From Polyangiaceae bacterium (GTDB lineage: Bacteria > Myxococcota_A > Polyangia > Polyangiales > Polyangiaceae): a DNA stretch of 64,000 bases. The DNA is taken from the NCBI GenBank assembly GCA_015075635.1, contig JABTUA010000001.1, positions 1,550,001-1,614,000 of the forward strand, read 5' to 3'. The translations under genes were made by a program, and so were the position numbers. Position 1 is the stretch's first letter. Every line of letters starts with the position of its first letter. Below are positions 7,815 to 17,456 of this stretch, piece after piece. Below the pieces are notes generated by a model. It made no database searches. It was not told where the DNA came from and worked only from the letters and a program-made list of their open reading frames with translations.

Positions 7815-8996
7815 TCACGGTGCGACCGGCCTCACCGCCGCGGCGGCCAGCTTGGCGCGTTCCCGTGCGAGCTCGACGGAGTCGGCGCGGGCGAGGGCCA
7901 CGCCCATGCGTCGCTTCTTGAACGACTCGGGCTTGCCGAACAGGCGGAGCTCGGTGCCGGGTACGGCGAGCGCCTCGGCCACGCCCTCGAAGGCGATGCC
8001 CTTCTGCTCCAGGCCGCCGTAGACGACCGCGCTGGCGCCGGGGGTGCGCAGGCTGGTGTCCACGGGCAAGCCCAGGATGGCCCGCGCGTGCAGCGCGAAC
8101 TCGCTCTGGTGTTGCGACACCAGGGTGACCAGTCCCGTGTCGTGGGGGCGGGGGCTCACCTCCGAGAACCAGACCTGATCGCCCTTCACGAACAGCTCGA
8201 CGCCGAAGATGCCCCAGCCGCCCAGGCGATCGGTGATCTCGCGCGCCATGCCGCGGGCCTTCTCGAGCGCGGCGGGGGTCATCGGCTGGGGCTGCCACGA
8301 CTCGACGTAGTCGCCGTCGATCTGCACGTGGCCGACGGGCTCGCAGAACGCGGTGCCGCCGGCGTGGCGCACGGTCAGCAGCGTGATCTCGAAGTCGAAC
8401 TCGACCTCTGCTTCGACGATCACGCGGGTCTGCTTCACGCGCCCTGCCGCCAGCGCGTACTCCCAGGCCAGCTTCACCTGGGAGCGGTCCTTGATCTTGC
8501 TCTGCCCTTTGCCGGACGAGCTCATCACGGGCTTGACGAAACACGGCACGCCGATGCCGCCGTCCACCGCAGCCTCGAGCTCTTCGAGCGAAGAGCAGAA
8601 CGCATGGCGCGAGCTCGGCAGCCCGGCCTCGACGGCGAGCCTGCGGATGCGCTCGCGGTTCATGGTGGTGTGCGCGGCGTTGGCGGTGGGGATCACCTTG
8701 GCCAGCCCCTCGGCCTCGAGCTTCACCAGCTCGTCGGTGGCGATGGCCTCGATCTCGGGCACGACCAGGTGCGGGCGTTCCTTCAGCACCAGCTCGCGCA
8801 ACGCCGCTCCGTTCGTCATGTCGATGACGTGCGCGCGATGCGCCACCTGCTGCCCGGGCGCGTCCGCATAGCGATCGACCGCGATGACCTCGACACCCAG
8901 GCGCTGAAGCTCGATCACGACCTCTTTGCCGAGCTCACCGGAGCCGAGGAACATGACCTTGGTGGCGCTGGGCGAGAGGGGCGTTCCGAGTCGCAT
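7815..8996 (-). CDS. purT: Phosphoribosylglycinamide formyltransferase 2 (formate-dependent)
   Basis: A 393-residue ATP-grasp enzyme that makes formyl-GAR from GAR, formate and ATP in purine synthesis. The N-terminus [20 protein letters not shown] and [13 protein letters not shown] matches PurT; the ATP-grasp centre has [13 protein letters not shown], and the metal site region includes GVELFVKGD and [11 protein letters not shown]. Length equals the family norm. ATG 8996 is chosen because it reproduces the usual PurT start and has a GGGAG about 9 nt upstream; a longer frame to 9071 is not needed. It is divergent from the fasciclin lipoprotein gene, with a palindromic site between them. Confidence 0.97.
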   Translation of the reverse strand: MRLGTPLSPSATKVMFLGSGELGKEVVIELQRLGVEVIAVDRYADAPGQQVAHRAHVIDMTNGAALRELVLKERPHLVVPEIEAIATDELVKLEAEGLAKVIPTANAAHTTMNRERIRRLAVEAGLPSSRHAFCSSLEELEAAVDGGIGVPCFVKPVMSSSGKGQSKIKDRSQVKLAWEYALAAGRVKQTRVIVEAEVEFDFEITLLTVRHAGGTAFCEPVGHVQIDGDYVESWQPQPMTPAALEKARGMAREITDRLGGWGIFGVELFVKGDQVWFSEVSPRPHDTGLVTLVSQHQSEFALHARAILGLPVDTSLRTPGASAVVYGGLEQKGIAFEGVAEALAVPGTELRLFGKPESFKKRRMGVALARADSVELARERAKLAAAAVRPVAP

Positions 8997-9093
8997 GGGC
9001 CGCTGCTCCCGCTGAGCTTCCCCGGCGTCAATCGGCCAGCCCGGACGGGCATGTAGGTGCGAGTACGACACAAACGAACTGCTCGGTGAAACC

Positions 9094-9126
9094 AGACATG
9101 TCTAATATGGGTATTAGACAAAGTCT
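9094..9126. promoter_or_regulatory. Nested palindromes, operator-like site
   Basis: GTCTAATA (9100-9107) and TATTAGAC (9112-9119) form a perfect 8-bp inverted repeat with spacer TGGG. It is flanked by AGACATGTCT (9094-9103) and by AGAC-AAA-GTCT (9116-9126), so four AGAC/GTCT half-sites lie in 33 bp. The site is 15 nt upstream of the fasciclin gene and includes TAATAT, a possible -10 element. It looks like a repressor operator that may also affect the divergent purT. Confidence 0.5.
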
Positions 9127-9140
9127 CAACGGAGGAATCT

Positions 9141-9668
9141 ATGAAGATCACATCTCGTTTCGCCACGGCATTGGTCATCGCTCTCGGGGTCGGGGTAGCC
9201 GGCTGCGGCTCTGACGACGACTCGTCCGAGCCCTCGAACCAGCAGCAGCAGAAGTCGATCATCGAGACCGCGCAGGCCGCGGGGAGCTTCACCACCCTGG
9301 TCACGGCGGTCGAGGCCGCAGGCCTGGTGGAGACGCTCAGTGGTCCCGGCCCTTTCACGGTGTTCGCGCCCACGGACGACGCCTTCGCCAAGCTGCCGGC
9401 TGGCACCGTGGACACGCTGCTGAAGCCCGAGAACAAGCAGGCTCTCGCCGACATCCTGACCTACCACGTGGTGAGCGGTGACGTGCGCGCCGACACGGTG
9501 GTCACGCTGTCCAGCGCCAAGACCGTCAACGGAGCCGACGTCAGCATCAAGGTGATGGACGGCTCGGTGATCCTCAACGACTCGGTGAAGGTCGTGCAAA
9601 CCGACATCGTCGCCACGAATGGCGTGATCCACGTGCTCGACGCGGTGCTCCTGCCGCCGGAGGGCTGA
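9141..9668 (+). CDS. Fasciclin-domain lipoprotein
   Basis: A 175-residue lipoprotein with a signal peptide ending in VAGC (Cys22), a short acidic and Gln-rich linker, and one fasciclin (FAS1) domain from about residue 38 to the end. The FAS1 signatures are visible: [16 protein letters not shown], then [12 protein letters not shown], then [13 protein letters not shown]. Such domains mediate surface adhesion or protein-protein contact. GGAGG at 9131-9135 lies 5 nt before ATG 9141. A palindromic cluster just upstream suggests tight transcriptional control. Confidence 0.92.
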   Translation: MKITSRFATALVIALGVGVAGCGSDDDSSEPSNQQQQKSIIETAQAAGSFTTLVTAVEAAGLVETLSGPGPFTVFAPTDDAFAKLPAGTVDTLLKPENKQALADILTYHVVSGDVRADTVVTLSSAKTVNGADVSIKVMDGSVILNDSVKVVQTDIVATNGVIHVLDAVLLPPEG

Positions 9669-9724
9669 GGCCGGCGCGCGAAAAAAGCGCTTGATCGTCG
9701 TCCGCGCTCTGCTGGAGTGGCCCC

Positions 9725-11053
9725 ATGCGTCCACTGCTTCGCCGGGCGCGGCTCACCCTGGCCGCCACCTCGCTCTGCCTCCCGCTCTCGCTTTCGGCGT
9801 GCGGCAGCGACGAGGTGGCCGGCGACGACGGGGAGGGCACCGGTCTCGACGGTGACGACATCGAGCTCGGCGAGCTCGGCGCCGACGACCTCAAGGCCGA
9901 CGGCAACTGGGGAGCGGCCACCACCTGCAAGGCCATCCCGAACCTGCCGAAGCTGAAGGACCCGCGGATCACCGTCTCGCTCAACGGTCTCACGCTGCAC
10001 CTGGTCGATCCGGAGACGGGCTACGACAAGGTGTTCCCCATCGGCCCCGGCACCATCAACACCAACGCGGGCGAGACGACGTCCGGCGAGTCGCGCAGCA
10101 TGTTCCCGGTGCTGAGCCAGGGCAAGCAGGACTTCAGCATCACGCCCGCCACCAGCACCGCCTGCAAGATCTGGTGGACCGACAAGGCCACCGGCGAGAC
10201 GCTGCCGGTGTTCGCGGGCTTGCCGTTCCTGTCCTTCAGTGGGCCGTACGCCATCCACGGACCGGTCGACAACTACCGCGCGGCGAACGGCGGCAACCTG
10301 CGGCGCGGCTTCGTCTCTCACGGCTGCATCCGCATGCGCGCCGAGGACGTGCTGGAGCTCTACGCGCGCATCAAGGGCCTGGCGAAGGTCCCCGTGCACC
10401 TGCAGCGGGAGCCCGAGCGCGACGCCGAGGGCGTGCGCGTGGACGTGCCCGATCCGTGGCTGGGCGCGGAGTGCGTGGAGGACTCGGACTGCGTCGATCC
10501 CAGCCTGACGTGCAAGACGAACCCGCTGAGCGAGCGCGGCTTCTGCACCAAGTCGTGCACCAGCCTCTGCCCCGACAAGCCCGGCTACCCCACTTCGTTC
10601 TGCGTCGCCGATCCGGAGGCCCCGACCAAGGGAATGTGCGTGCTCAAGGAGAACAGCACGAACCTCGGCTGCCGCCCCCTCGATCACTTCAAGCCCCAGA
10701 CCCAGAAGCGCTTCGGCGCGAGCACCACCACGGCCAAGGTCTGCTTGCCCGGCTCGCCGGGCTGGATCGGCGATCAGTGCCTGGACGCGAGCGACTGCCA
10801 GAGCGGCAACACCTGCTTCGGAGCCAGCACCACCGCAGCCGGCGTCTGCACCCGCGCCTGCACCGGCTCGTGTCCCGACCAGGCCGGAACGCCGCTCACC
10901 TACTGCGTGAACGACCCCGCGCTCGGCGGCAGCATGTGCGCGCGCAGCTGCACGCCGGCCAGCAACGCCAGCGAGTGCCCCGCTGGCTCGGCGTGCGTCA
11001 CGAAGAAGCAGGTCGGCTCGACGAAGTCGCGCTCGGTGTGCGTGCCGGAGTAG
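9725..11053 (+). CDS. L,D-transpeptidase (YkuD-type) lipoprotein with Cys-rich C-terminus
   Basis: A 442-residue exported protein. The signal peptide ends in LSAC (about Cys26) and an acidic linker follows. The catalytic domain (about residues 85-225) has YAIHGP and SHGCIRM with nucleophile Cys201, the L,D-transpeptidase signature. These enzymes cross-link peptidoglycan or attach proteins to it. The C-terminal half (about 245-442) holds repeated cysteine-rich segments such as CVEDSDCVDPSLTCK and CLDASDCQSGNTCF, a style common in myxobacterial surface proteins and probably disulfide-bonded. ATG 9725 is the start. The next gene follows after 18 nt. Confidence 0.9.
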   Translation: MRPLLRRARLTLAATSLCLPLSLSACGSDEVAGDDGEGTGLDGDDIELGELGADDLKADGNWGAATTCKAIPNLPKLKDPRITVSLNGLTLHLVDPETGYDKVFPIGPGTINTNAGETTSGESRSMFPVLSQGKQDFSITPATSTACKIWWTDKATGETLPVFAGLPFLSFSGPYAIHGPVDNYRAANGGNLRRGFVSHGCIRMRAEDVLELYARIKGLAKVPVHLQREPERDAEGVRVDVPDPWLGAECVEDSDCVDPSLTCKTNPLSERGFCTKSCTSLCPDKPGYPTSFCVADPEAPTKGMCVLKENSTNLGCRPLDHFKPQTQKRFGASTTTAKVCLPGSPGWIGDQCLDASDCQSGNTCFGASTTAAGVCTRACTGSCPDQAGTPLTYCVNDPALGGSMCARSCTPASNASECPAGSACVTKKQVGSTKSRSVCVPE

Positions 11054-11071
11054 GCAGCGTCTGCCCACGGC

Positions 11072-11518
11072 ATGACGGTCCCCTACTTCGCCTACGGCTC
11101 GAACCTGGGCCAGAGTGCGCTCCGCGAGCGCTGCCCGTCGGCGCGCCAGCTCGGCGTCGCGCGGGTCGAGGGGTTCCGGCTGGGCTTCACCCGCCGCTCC
11201 GAGAAGCGCCGCGGCGGCGTGGCGGATCTGGTCCCGGCGCCAGGGAGCGTCGTCTGGGGTGCGCTCTTCGACGTCGGCGACGAGCTCGAGCTGCTGGACC
11301 GCTACGAGGGCGTGCCGACGGCTTACCGGCGCGAGCTCTGGAAGGTGACGACGCCGGAGGGGTCTTCGGTGGAGGCCTGGGTGTACGTGGTCGCGCAGAA
11401 GGCAGCCGAGATGCTGCCGAGCCGAGAGTACTGGGAGCTCTTGGTGGAGGGCGCGAGGGAGGCGGGGCTCTCGGGCGAATACGTGGCGGAGATCGAACGA
11501 ATCGCCCACTTGCCCTGA
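11072..11518 (+). CDS. Gamma-glutamylcyclotransferase-like protein
   Basis: A 148-residue protein of the GGCT/AIG2-like fold. The N-terminal YFAYGSNL loop binds substrate in this family, and LLDRYEGVP supplies the likely catalytic Glu. Family members release 5-oxoproline from gamma-glutamyl peptides, but many bacterial members have no proven substrate. It follows the L,D-transpeptidase gene by 18 nt and precedes the next gene by 15 nt, so the three may be one transcript. Confidence 0.85.
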   Translation: MTVPYFAYGSNLGQSALRERCPSARQLGVARVEGFRLGFTRRSEKRRGGVADLVPAPGSVVWGALFDVGDELELLDRYEGVPTAYRRELWKVTTPEGSSVEAWVYVVAQKAAEMLPSREYWELLVEGAREAGLSGEYVAEIERIAHLP

Positions 11519-11533
11519 GCTACTCTGGCCCTC

Positions 11534-12514
11534 GTGTCCTCCCTCGCCGAGCGTCGCGCCCGCGTGAACCGGCTGCTCACCGAGGCTGCATCGCACAAGC
11601 TCCTGCGCGCCGGGACGTCCCACGCCCTCGAACGCGCGCGCGAAGCCCACGAGCTCGCGAGCGCGCCGCCCAAGCTCCAGCCGTGGGCCGCGCTCGCCGC
11701 GTACCGCCTCGCGCACCTCGTGCTCCGCGACCCGCGCACGCAGGAGACGTTGGAGGAGGCTGACGCGCTCTTCGCCGAGGCGGCGCGGGAGCCCTTGCTC
11801 GGCCCGTATCCGCGCATCTATCGGCTGGCCCTGCTCGGGCGGCTGGGCGCCTCGCGCGCGGTCGTCGAGCGCACCTTCGCGGAAGCGGTCAGCGCGCACG
11901 ACGCCTGGGTGCGCGGGCGCGACGCCTCCGCACCGTCCGTGCCGATCCAGACCGACCTGTTCGCGATGCTCGAGCTCGCCGGCTACTTCCTCGATCTCGA
12001 CCGAGCGCCCCTCGAAGGGCGCGGCGCGCGGCCGGACGAGCCCTACCTCGGCGACGCGCACTGGCGGCTGGTCGGCCCGGACCCGGGTCTCGCCGACGTC
12101 AGCGTCTCCGAGGCGACCGCGCTCGCCGAGCTCGACGCGCTGGCACCGACGCTCGTGCCCGCCTTCGTGTTCCGGCTCCCGCCGGATCGCGCCGGGGCGG
12201 TGCTCCGCTTCGCCGAGGGCCCGTGGTTGCCGCTGCCCCATCGCGCCGCGCGTCTGCTCGCGTGTCTGCTCCGACAGCACGCCGCCGATGCCCGACAGCT
12301 CACCGTGCGCGTGATGGGCAGCGACGGTCGCGCGCAGCAGACCGCGCTCAGGCAGGTGCGGCACCGCCTGGCCGAACAGCTGCGCGCCCGCGGCCTCAGA
12401 CTGCCCGACGAGCTCGTCGTCACAGCCCCAGGCGAGCGCCCGCGCCTCGCCCCCGGCCTGGTCGTCTTGGGCGCCGTGAGCGACGCGGGCTACGCCGACA
12501 CCGACCCGGACTAG
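11534..12514 (+). CDS. Protein of unknown function, possible C-terminal winged helix
   Basis: A 326-residue protein I do not recognise. The N-terminal 160 residues are helical and Ala/Leu/Arg-rich, possibly TPR-like. The last 90 residues (LPLPHRAARLLACLLRQH, then a VRVMGSDGRA turn and a long helix RQVRHRLAEQLRARGL) resemble an OmpR-type winged helix, which would make it a DNA-binding protein; that is a weak inference. No signal peptide. The start is GTG 11534. It follows the GGCT gene by 15 nt. Confidence 0.6.
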   Translation: MSSLAERRARVNRLLTEAASHKLLRAGTSHALERAREAHELASAPPKLQPWAALAAYRLAHLVLRDPRTQETLEEADALFAEAAREPLLGPYPRIYRLALLGRLGASRAVVERTFAEAVSAHDAWVRGRDASAPSVPIQTDLFAMLELAGYFLDLDRAPLEGRGARPDEPYLGDAHWRLVGPDPGLADVSVSEATALAELDALAPTLVPAFVFRLPPDRAGAVLRFAEGPWLPLPHRAARLLACLLRQHAADARQLTVRVMGSDGRAQQTALRQVRHRLAEQLRARGLRLPDELVVTAPGERPRLAPGLVVLGAVSDAGYADTDPD

Positions 12515-12581
12515 CCGAAATCCCCGGCTGTCACGCGCCGGTCACGCCCTCGGTCGCAGCTTGCGATCGAAAGGAAAACCG

Positions 12582-13508
12582 ATGCGCCACTACGAACCCG
12601 TCGTCGATGTCTTCTACCGCCCCGAGGTCGCCGCCCCGGATTCGCGCGGGAACTTCTCCAAGAGCCCGACGAAGCCACGCCGCTACGTCGAGTGGCTGCT
12701 CCGTTCGCCGCTCGCCTCGGCCACGCGGCTCCGCGAGGACTTCGCGCCGCTCGGCCGCGACGACTTCCTGATCGCCCACGAAGCCGCCTACGTGGACGGC
12801 TTCTTCGCCGGCCACGCCCCGCACGCCGAGTCCAACGGGCTCTGCTGGAGCCCAGCCTTCGCCCAGAGCGTCCGCTACACCAACGGCAGCCTCGTCGCCG
12901 CCCTGCGCGCCGCGTGCGACCGCCCCGCCCGCATCGCAGTGAGCCCCACCAGCGGCTTCCACCACGCCACGCCCCGCGGCGGCTCGGCCTTCTGCACCTT
13001 CAGCGGCCAGGTGATCGCCAGCGTGCTCCTCCATCGCGAGCGCGGGCTGTGCGGCGCTTGGATCGATCTGGACGGTCACTTCGGCAACAGCATCGGCGAC
13101 TCTCGCGGGTTCGTCCCCGATCTCGACCAGGCCATCGCAGTGAACCTCGACCCGTCCGGCGACCACGCGACCTACCTGGCCGAGCTCGAGGGCGGGCTCG
13201 CGCGGATCGGCGAGTTGGTCCTCGCTCGCCGCGTCCACTACGTCGCGTTCGCGCACGGCGCCGACTCGCATGAAGAGGACGACCTGGGCGGCCAGTGCTC
13301 GACCGAGGAATGGCTGGAGTCGAGCCGCCTGGTCTACTCGGCCATCGATCGCTGGAGCCAGACCCTCGGCGCGCCGGTGCCGCTCGCTCTCGCGCTCTTC
13401 GGTGGCTACCGTGGCGACGATCCCGATTTCGTCCTGCGCTTGCATGGAGCCGACCTGGCTATCGGCCTCGACACGCTCTGCGGTACTTGCCTGGGGCTCG
13501 AGCCATGA
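12582..13508 (+). CDS. Histone deacetylase-like (acetylpolyamine amidohydrolase-type) enzyme
   Basis: A 308-residue zinc hydrolase of the HDAC/arginase fold. All active-site pieces are visible: the His pair in GFHHAT (His127, His128), the metal-binding DLDGHFGN (Asp164, His166), a later Asp in SHEEDDLGG, and the Tyr of FGGYRGD. Bacterial members remove acetyl groups from polyamines, lysine or small amides; substrate cannot be told from sequence. It is a compact, slightly divergent member. ATG 12582 is chosen because AAGGA at 12571-12575 sits 6 nt upstream. Its stop overlaps the ATG of a small downstream frame (ATGA). Confidence 0.85.
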   Translation: MRHYEPVVDVFYRPEVAAPDSRGNFSKSPTKPRRYVEWLLRSPLASATRLREDFAPLGRDDFLIAHEAAYVDGFFAGHAPHAESNGLCWSPAFAQSVRYTNGSLVAALRAACDRPARIAVSPTSGFHHATPRGGSAFCTFSGQVIASVLLHRERGLCGAWIDLDGHFGNSIGDSRGFVPDLDQAIAVNLDPSGDHATYLAELEGGLARIGELVLARRVHYVAFAHGADSHEEDDLGGQCSTEEWLESSRLVYSAIDRWSQTLGAPVPLALALFGGYRGDDPDFVLRLHGADLAIGLDTLCGTCLGLEP

Positions 13509-13750
13509 AGACCGAGCGATTCTTCGTGCGGCCGAAGGCTGATCTGAAGGCCCTGGAGGACGCCATCATCGACTGGATCGACGCGCTGCGCGCCGAGCGG
13601 GGCCTGCCGCCGCTGGCGGACAGTCGAAGTGAAGCGAGTAGTCGGGGCGGGCAGATTCGAACTGCCGACCTCACGGACCCGAACCGTGCGCGCTACCAAA
13701 CTGCGCTACGCCCCGAAGCCCGCGCAGCTCGACGGCTGCGCGGGCGCTAG
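13505..13750 (+). CDS. Small frame coupled to the HDAC-like gene; C-terminus runs through a tRNA
   Basis: A frame of 81 codons starting at ATG 13505, which overlaps the HDAC-like stop. The first about 40 residues (RPKADLKALEDAIIDWIDAL and a short Pro-rich end) look like a genuine helical peptide. The rest is the antisense translation of the tRNA-Pro gene at 13642-13715 (GGQIRTADLTDPNRARYQ), a well-known annotation artefact. Either the small protein really ends beyond the tRNA, or the gene was cut by the tRNA region. No family recognised. Confidence 0.4.
   Translation: MKTERFFVRPKADLKALEDAIIDWIDALRAERGLPPLADSRSEASSRGGQIRTADLTDPNRARYQTALRPEARAARRLRGR
13642..13715 (-). tRNA. tRNA-Pro (anticodon CGG), copy 2
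   Basis: Identical over 74 nt to the tRNA at 7276-7349, with the same stems, anticodon CGG and lack of encoded CCA. The flanking bases differ, so only the tRNA itself is duplicated. It lies antisense to the 3' end of the small frame at 13505 and downstream of etfA on the same strand, behind a GC-rich hairpin. Confidence 0.95.
13718..13745 (-). terminator. GC-rich hairpin after etfA, before tRNA-Pro
   Basis: GCCCGCGCAGC (13718-13728) and GCTGCGCGGGC (13735-13745) form a perfect 11-bp stem with a 6-nt loop. It lies 15 nt past the etfA stop and 2 nt before the tRNA. There is no T-run, so it may be an imperfect terminator or a processing site separating etfA from the tRNA. Confidence 0.5.
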
Positions 13751-13760
13751 GTGATGTGGC

Positions 13761-14744
<984 letters not shown>

Positions 14745-14758
14745 GGCTCGTTCCTTCC

Positions 14759-15589
14759 TCAGATGGCCTTCGCCTCGGTGGCGAGCTTCTGGACGAGCTC
14801 GGCTACGTCCTTGACCTTCACGCCGGCCTTGCGCCCGGGGGGCGCCTCGAACCGGACGTACTTGCTGGTGAGCGCCGCGTCGCCGACCAGCTCGGCGAGC
14901 TTCTTCACGGCGAGCGGCTTCTTCTTGGCCTGCATGATCGCAGGCAGGGGCGCGAAGCGCACCTCTTCGTAGGGGTACTTGAAGCCCGCGGCCGTCTTCG
15001 ACGAGTACACGCTGTCCGGCGCCACGATGCGCAGGTCCACGGTGATCACCGCGGGGAACTTCACCCTGAGCGTGCTGACGCCGCCGTCCACCTCGCGCCC
15101 GACGAGCAGGCCACCGGCCTCCTCCTTGATCGTCGCTGCGAACGTCGCCATCGGCCAGTCGAGCATCGCGGCCACGGCTTGGCCGACGTAGTTGTTCTCG
15201 CCGTCCACGACCTGCTTGCCCATGATGACGAGGTCGGGCTTCTCCTCCTCGACGATCTTCTTGATGGCCAGGGCGACCAGCCGGCCGTCCAGCGCCTCGT
15301 CCGTCGTGTCCACGCGGATGGCGCGGTCGGCGCCGGTGGCGAGCGCGGAGCGCAGGTTGGTCTCCGTCTCCGTCGGCCCGAGCGTCAGGGCCACGACCTC
15401 GCCCACGCGAACCTTGGGGGCCTTGCCGTCTTCGGTCAGGCGCAGCGCGGTCTCGAGGGCGTACAGATCGAAGGGATTGATCTGCCACTCCAGGCCGGCG
15501 GTATCGACCTTGTCGGCGGAGGCAGGGATCTTCACCTTGTTGTGGTTCGCGGGGTCCGCGACCCGCTTGAGCGGGACCAGGATCTTCAC
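14759..15589 (-). CDS. etfB: Electron transfer flavoprotein beta subunit
   Basis: A 276-residue ETF beta. The start VKILVPLKRVADPANH, the middle INPFDLYALETALRL, and GKQVVDGENNYVGQ with a C-terminal KKKPL segment match the family, which binds AMP and forms the dimer with ETF alpha. GTG 15589 is chosen because AGGAG lies 5-7 nt upstream and it gives the usual N-terminus; a longer open frame upstream to 15763 lacks family similarity. First gene of etfBA and divergent from nadB across 236 nt. Confidence 0.97.
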   Translation of the reverse strand: MKILVPLKRVADPANHNKVKIPASADKVDTAGLEWQINPFDLYALETALRLTEDGKAPKVRVGEVVALTLGPTETETNLRSALATGADRAIRVDTTDEALDGRLVALAIKKIVEEEKPDLVIMGKQVVDGENNYVGQAVAAMLDWPMATFAATIKEEAGGLLVGREVDGGVSTLRVKFPAVITVDLRIVAPDSVYSSKTAAGFKYPYEEVRFAPLPAIMQAKKKPLAVKKLAELVGDAALTSKYVRFEAPPGRKAGVKVKDVAELVQKLATEAKAI

Positions 15590-15825
15590 GGCAAGCTCCT
15601 TTGGTGAGGCCCGCCCACGTTCCTCCCGAGGGAGGGGGCGTGTATCGAGCCGGAGGGACGAGGGGCTGTCTCGCGAGCCGCCCGGATTTGCCCGGGAAAC
15701 GGCGCGCTGGACCCGAGCGAGGTAGATCCTTTGGAGCGTCGCGTCAATGACGATGCCCCGCATTCTCTGCCGCTCGCGCCCGGGCCCGCGGTTTCTCTCG
15801 CGCTCGCGGGGTCCGGCGGTGGAAT

Positions 15826-17448
15826 ATGCCGCCTCCCATGTCCATCACCACGGACTGCCTCGTCCTGGGCAGCGGCATCGCGGGGCTCACCTTCGCGCTC
15901 AACGCGGCTCGCCACGGCAGCGTCCTGATCGTGACCAAACGCGCGCGGGAAGACTCCTCGACGGCCTGGGCGCAAGGCGGCGTGGCCGCGGTGCTCGCCC
16001 CCGACGACACCCTCGAGCGCCACGTCGCCGACACGCTGACCGCCGGTGCCGGGCTCTGTCACCAGCTGGCCGTCGAGCTGTGCGTCAAGGAGGGTCCCGC
16101 CGCCATCCGGCAGCTCGTCGACTACGGCGTGCCGTTCTCCCGGAACGAGCAGGGTGAGCTCGACCTGGGCCGCGAAGGCGGGCACACCGCGCGGCGCGTG
16201 GCGCACGCGGGGGACATCACGGGTCGCGAGATCGAGCGGACGCTGCTCGAGCGCGTGGCGGAGAACCCGAACATCACGCTCCTCGACTGGCACATGGGCG
16301 TGGACCTGATCGTGCTCAGCAAGTTCGGCGGGCCCGACACCTGCGTCGGCGCCTACGTGCTGGACGAGAAGAGCGGGACCGTGCGCCGCGTGCTGGCGCG
16401 CCAGACCGTGATCGCCACCGGCGGGGCCGGCAAGGTCTACCTCTACACCTCGAACCCCGACGTCGCGACGGGCGACGGCATCGCCATGGCGTACCGCGCC
16501 GGTGCCGAGATCGCGAACATGGAATTCTACCAGTTCCACCCCACCTGCCTGCACCACCCGCAGGCCCGGACCTTCCTGATCAGCGAGGCGCTCAGGGGCG
16601 AAGGCGCGATCCTGCGCCACCCGGAGACGAAGGAAGCGTTCATGACGCGGCACCATCCGATGGCGGATCTGGCGCCCCGCGACATCGTGGCCCGGGCCAT
16701 CGACTTCGAGATGAAGAAGAGCGGCAGCGACTACGTGCTGCTCGACATCACCCACAAGCCCGCCAGCTTCGTCAAGGAGCGCTTCCCGAACATCCACGCG
16801 GAGTGCCTGCGCTACGGCATGGACATGACCGAGCGACCGCTGCCGGTGGTGCCCGCGGCGCACTACCTGTGCGGCGGCATCACCAGCGACCTGCACGGGC
16901 GCACCAGCCTGCCGGGTCTGATGGCCATCGGCGAGAGCGCGTGCACGGGCCTGCACGGCGCCAACCGCCTGGCGTCGAACTCGCTGCTCGAGGGCCTGGT
17001 GCTCGGCAAGCGTGCGGCGGACAAGGCCGGCCCGCTGTTGCCGGAGCTCAGGCAGAGCCCCTGGCCGGAGGTGCCGGAGTGGGAGGTGGGCAGCGCCGTG
17101 CCGAGCGACGAGGCGGTCGTGGTCACGCAGAACTGGGACGAGCTCCGCCGCTTGATGTGGAACTACGTCGGCATCGTGCGGAGCGACACGCGGCTCCGGC
17201 GAGCGGCGCGGCGCGTTGCGCTGCTCGAGGAGGAGATCCGCGAGTACTACTGGAAGCACCTGGTGAACCGCGATCTGCTCGAGCTCCGCAACATCGCCAC
17301 CGTGGCCGAGCTCATCATCTCGTGCGCGGCCAGCCGCCGCGAGAGCCGTGGCCTGCACTCGACCTTGGACTACGCCGAGACGAGGCCCGAGCTCGCCGAG
17401 GACACCGTGACCAAGCGCGGCGTCGTGCCGCACCTGCGCGGGCGCTGA
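15826..17448 (+). CDS. nadB: L-aspartate oxidase
   Basis: A 540-residue flavoprotein that oxidises L-aspartate to iminoaspartate, the first step of NAD synthesis. The FAD-binding start is LVLGSGIAGLTFALNAA; the family blocks STAWAQGGVAAVL, GREGGHTARRVAHAGD, EFYQFHPTCL and GANRLASNSLLEGLVLG are all present in order, with the usual C-terminal helical domain. Length matches NadB. ATG 15826 has a nearby GGTGGA; ATG 15838 is an alternative. nadA and nadC are not in the window. A patatin-like gene follows after 8 nt and is probably cotranscribed. Confidence 0.95.
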   Translation: MPPPMSITTDCLVLGSGIAGLTFALNAARHGSVLIVTKRAREDSSTAWAQGGVAAVLAPDDTLERHVADTLTAGAGLCHQLAVELCVKEGPAAIRQLVDYGVPFSRNEQGELDLGREGGHTARRVAHAGDITGREIERTLLERVAENPNITLLDWHMGVDLIVLSKFGGPDTCVGAYVLDEKSGTVRRVLARQTVIATGGAGKVYLYTSNPDVATGDGIAMAYRAGAEIANMEFYQFHPTCLHHPQARTFLISEALRGEGAILRHPETKEAFMTRHHPMADLAPRDIVARAIDFEMKKSGSDYVLLDITHKPASFVKERFPNIHAECLRYGMDMTERPLPVVPAAHYLCGGITSDLHGRTSLPGLMAIGESACTGLHGANRLASNSLLEGLVLGKRAADKAGPLLPELRQSPWPEVPEWEVGSAVPSDEAVVVTQNWDELRRLMWNYVGIVRSDTRLRRAARRVALLEEEIREYYWKHLVNRDLLELRNIATVAELIISCAASRRESRGLHSTLDYAETRPELAEDTVTKRGVVPHLRGR

Positions 17449-17456
17449 GGGCTGAG

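Noticed and set aside
9461..12364. A 967-residue open frame on the minus strand
   Set aside because: It is the high-GC shadow of the L,D-transpeptidase and following plus-strand genes; its Arg/Ala/Gly-rich sequence fits no family.
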